Source: Gari tellinella
Lineage: Eukaryota; Mollusca; Bivalvia; Cardiida; Psammobiidae
DNA: 64,000 nucleotides
Assembly (NCBI GenBank): GCA_922989275.2
Contig: OV277857.1
Location: 6,510,001-6,574,000 of the forward strand
Direction of reading: 5' to 3'
A program made the translations under genes and the position numbers. The notes under the pieces are model-generated. The model worked only from the letters and a program-made list of their open reading frames with translations. It was not told the DNA's origin and ran no database searches. Every line of letters starts with the position of its first letter. Position 1 is the stretch's first letter. This document shows, one piece after another, positions 63,386-64,000 of this stretch.

Positions 63386-63532
63386 TACGTTTGTCCATCA
63401 TTACATCCGAAATACTGGATGAACCTTGGAGAGAACGTGTGATACAACTATTACAGCTTAATAAAAAATCAACACACAATTAACACTGCTCCGGAGTATA
63501 AACCTTAAACGTAAACAATTGTATTGGTCCAA

Positions 63533-63663
63533 GGTTATAAAGAGTTTAAATTGAGTCTGAGATCGTACTCAAGCATTTGATAGATCAGATTTAAGGAAAA
63601 TTTCAAATCTAACCAATCAAATGATTGAGCACGATATCATACTTAACAAAAAACCCTTATAAC
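63533..63663. mobile_element. Family K hairpin element
   Basis: GGTTATAAAGAGTTTAAATT pairs with TTAACAAAAAACCCTTATAAC; TCGTACTCAAGCATTTGAT pairs with ATCAAATGATTGAGCACGA; AGATCAGATTTAAGG / TTTCAAATCTAACC near the loop. Confidence 0.8.
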
Positions 63664-64000
63664 TATGGGGCATGAATGTCTTTCACTGGTTTCGTATGTA
63701 TGTGTTTATTTTTGAAGGGGTTTGTAAAAGTTGCCTCTTCGATAGAAAAAACAAACAGAAACCCATATAAATTCTTCTATTGCGACCACTCAGCCAATGC
63801 GTTCGAGATTTATTGCATTGGTCAGTATAAGATGAGGACATTACACATACCAATTTAAATCAGTTTTCATTTTCAAAACTTTAGGAAACAATACCGATTT
63901 GCAACTTTAACTTTTAACCTCTACTTCATTCAAGCGTCAACAGTGCATTTATAATAACACGAATTTGGTTAAAAAATAGAGCATCGTGTAAAAGAAATAT
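63664..64000. other. intergenic, no feature recognised
   Basis: No element ends or coding similarity seen up to the window edge. Confidence 0.35.

Overview
This is a repeat-dominated, AT-rich, non-coding stretch of an animal nuclear genome. A bivalve mollusc is most likely. The reasons are a tRNA-derived SINE with a MetaSINE-type tail (39609-39881, and a second copy on the minus strand at 25765-26025), mollusc-style ~160-172 bp satellites, LINE relics, and dozens of small hairpin transposons. I see no intact host gene, rRNA, true tRNA or CRISPR array. Nearly all short open frames are random frames or run through hairpin elements. Coordinates and similarities were read by eye, so element ends are good to a few bases where termini are clean and to tens of bases where they are degraded.  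The dominant content is non-autonomous DNA transposons (MITE-like), which I sort by termini. Family A: TA target, CAGTGGAGAA ends, 246 bp. Family B: TTAA target, CCCTTT...AAAGGG ends (piggyBac-like). Family C: TA target, CAGCGCTCCCTCC ends, ~355 bp. Family D: TTAA target, CCCATTTGTGCC ends. Family E: GGGGCCCGTTT ends. Family F: TA target, CAGTAAAACCTCTCTATTACG-type (pogo-like) ends. Family G: TTAA target, CCCTTTMCCCCATAG ends. Family H: TTRA target, weakly conserved CCCTAGCGACG / CCCTGAAAC ends. Family J: CAGGGCTCCAGATAAG ends. Family K: GGTTATAAAG hairpins. Family Y: a 282 bp head-to-tail repeat.  The most unusual property is that families with different termini carry the same few central hairpins. 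Core 1 (CAAACAGTTTGGATCC + GATCAGACGCCGCG, apex TTA/TAA) sits in A, B, C and D, and a relative sits in E. Core 2 (GTAAAACAGAAAGCTCC and its complement) sits in both F and G. Core 3 (CAAACAGTG...GATCAGAGGGCTCC) sits in H. Several elements are chimeric: the arm on one side of the core belongs to one family and the arm on the other side to another (30595-30957, 31164-31375, 33935-34154 with its older relative 22440-22835). This suggests that the hairpin is a recombination or template-switch point that lets MITE families exchange ends.  Layout. 0.5-1.45 kb: dead LINE. 2.7-12.5 kb: families A, F, H, C, D, B and a SINE-like element, then a hairpin/CRE-motif repeat block (10.0-11.3). 12.5-21 kb: two copies of an unnamed ~450 bp element, an inverted satellite (15-15.9), families E, G, J, K, B. 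21.3-32.0 kb (U1) and 32.9-50.0 kb (U2): an old direct tandem segmental duplication whose copies differ mainly by transposon insertions, giving natural empty sites. Inside U2 a ~5 kb foldback element (36970-41995) has arms made of satellites and encloses relics of a Cys-tailed transposon protein plus two SINEs. 50.8-51.9 kb: 5'-truncated jockey/CR1-like LINE. 52-64 kb: more families J, B, F, Y, E, C, G, K, a third LINE relic (58.2-58.7, minus) and a higher-order tandem repeat (59.1-59.45).
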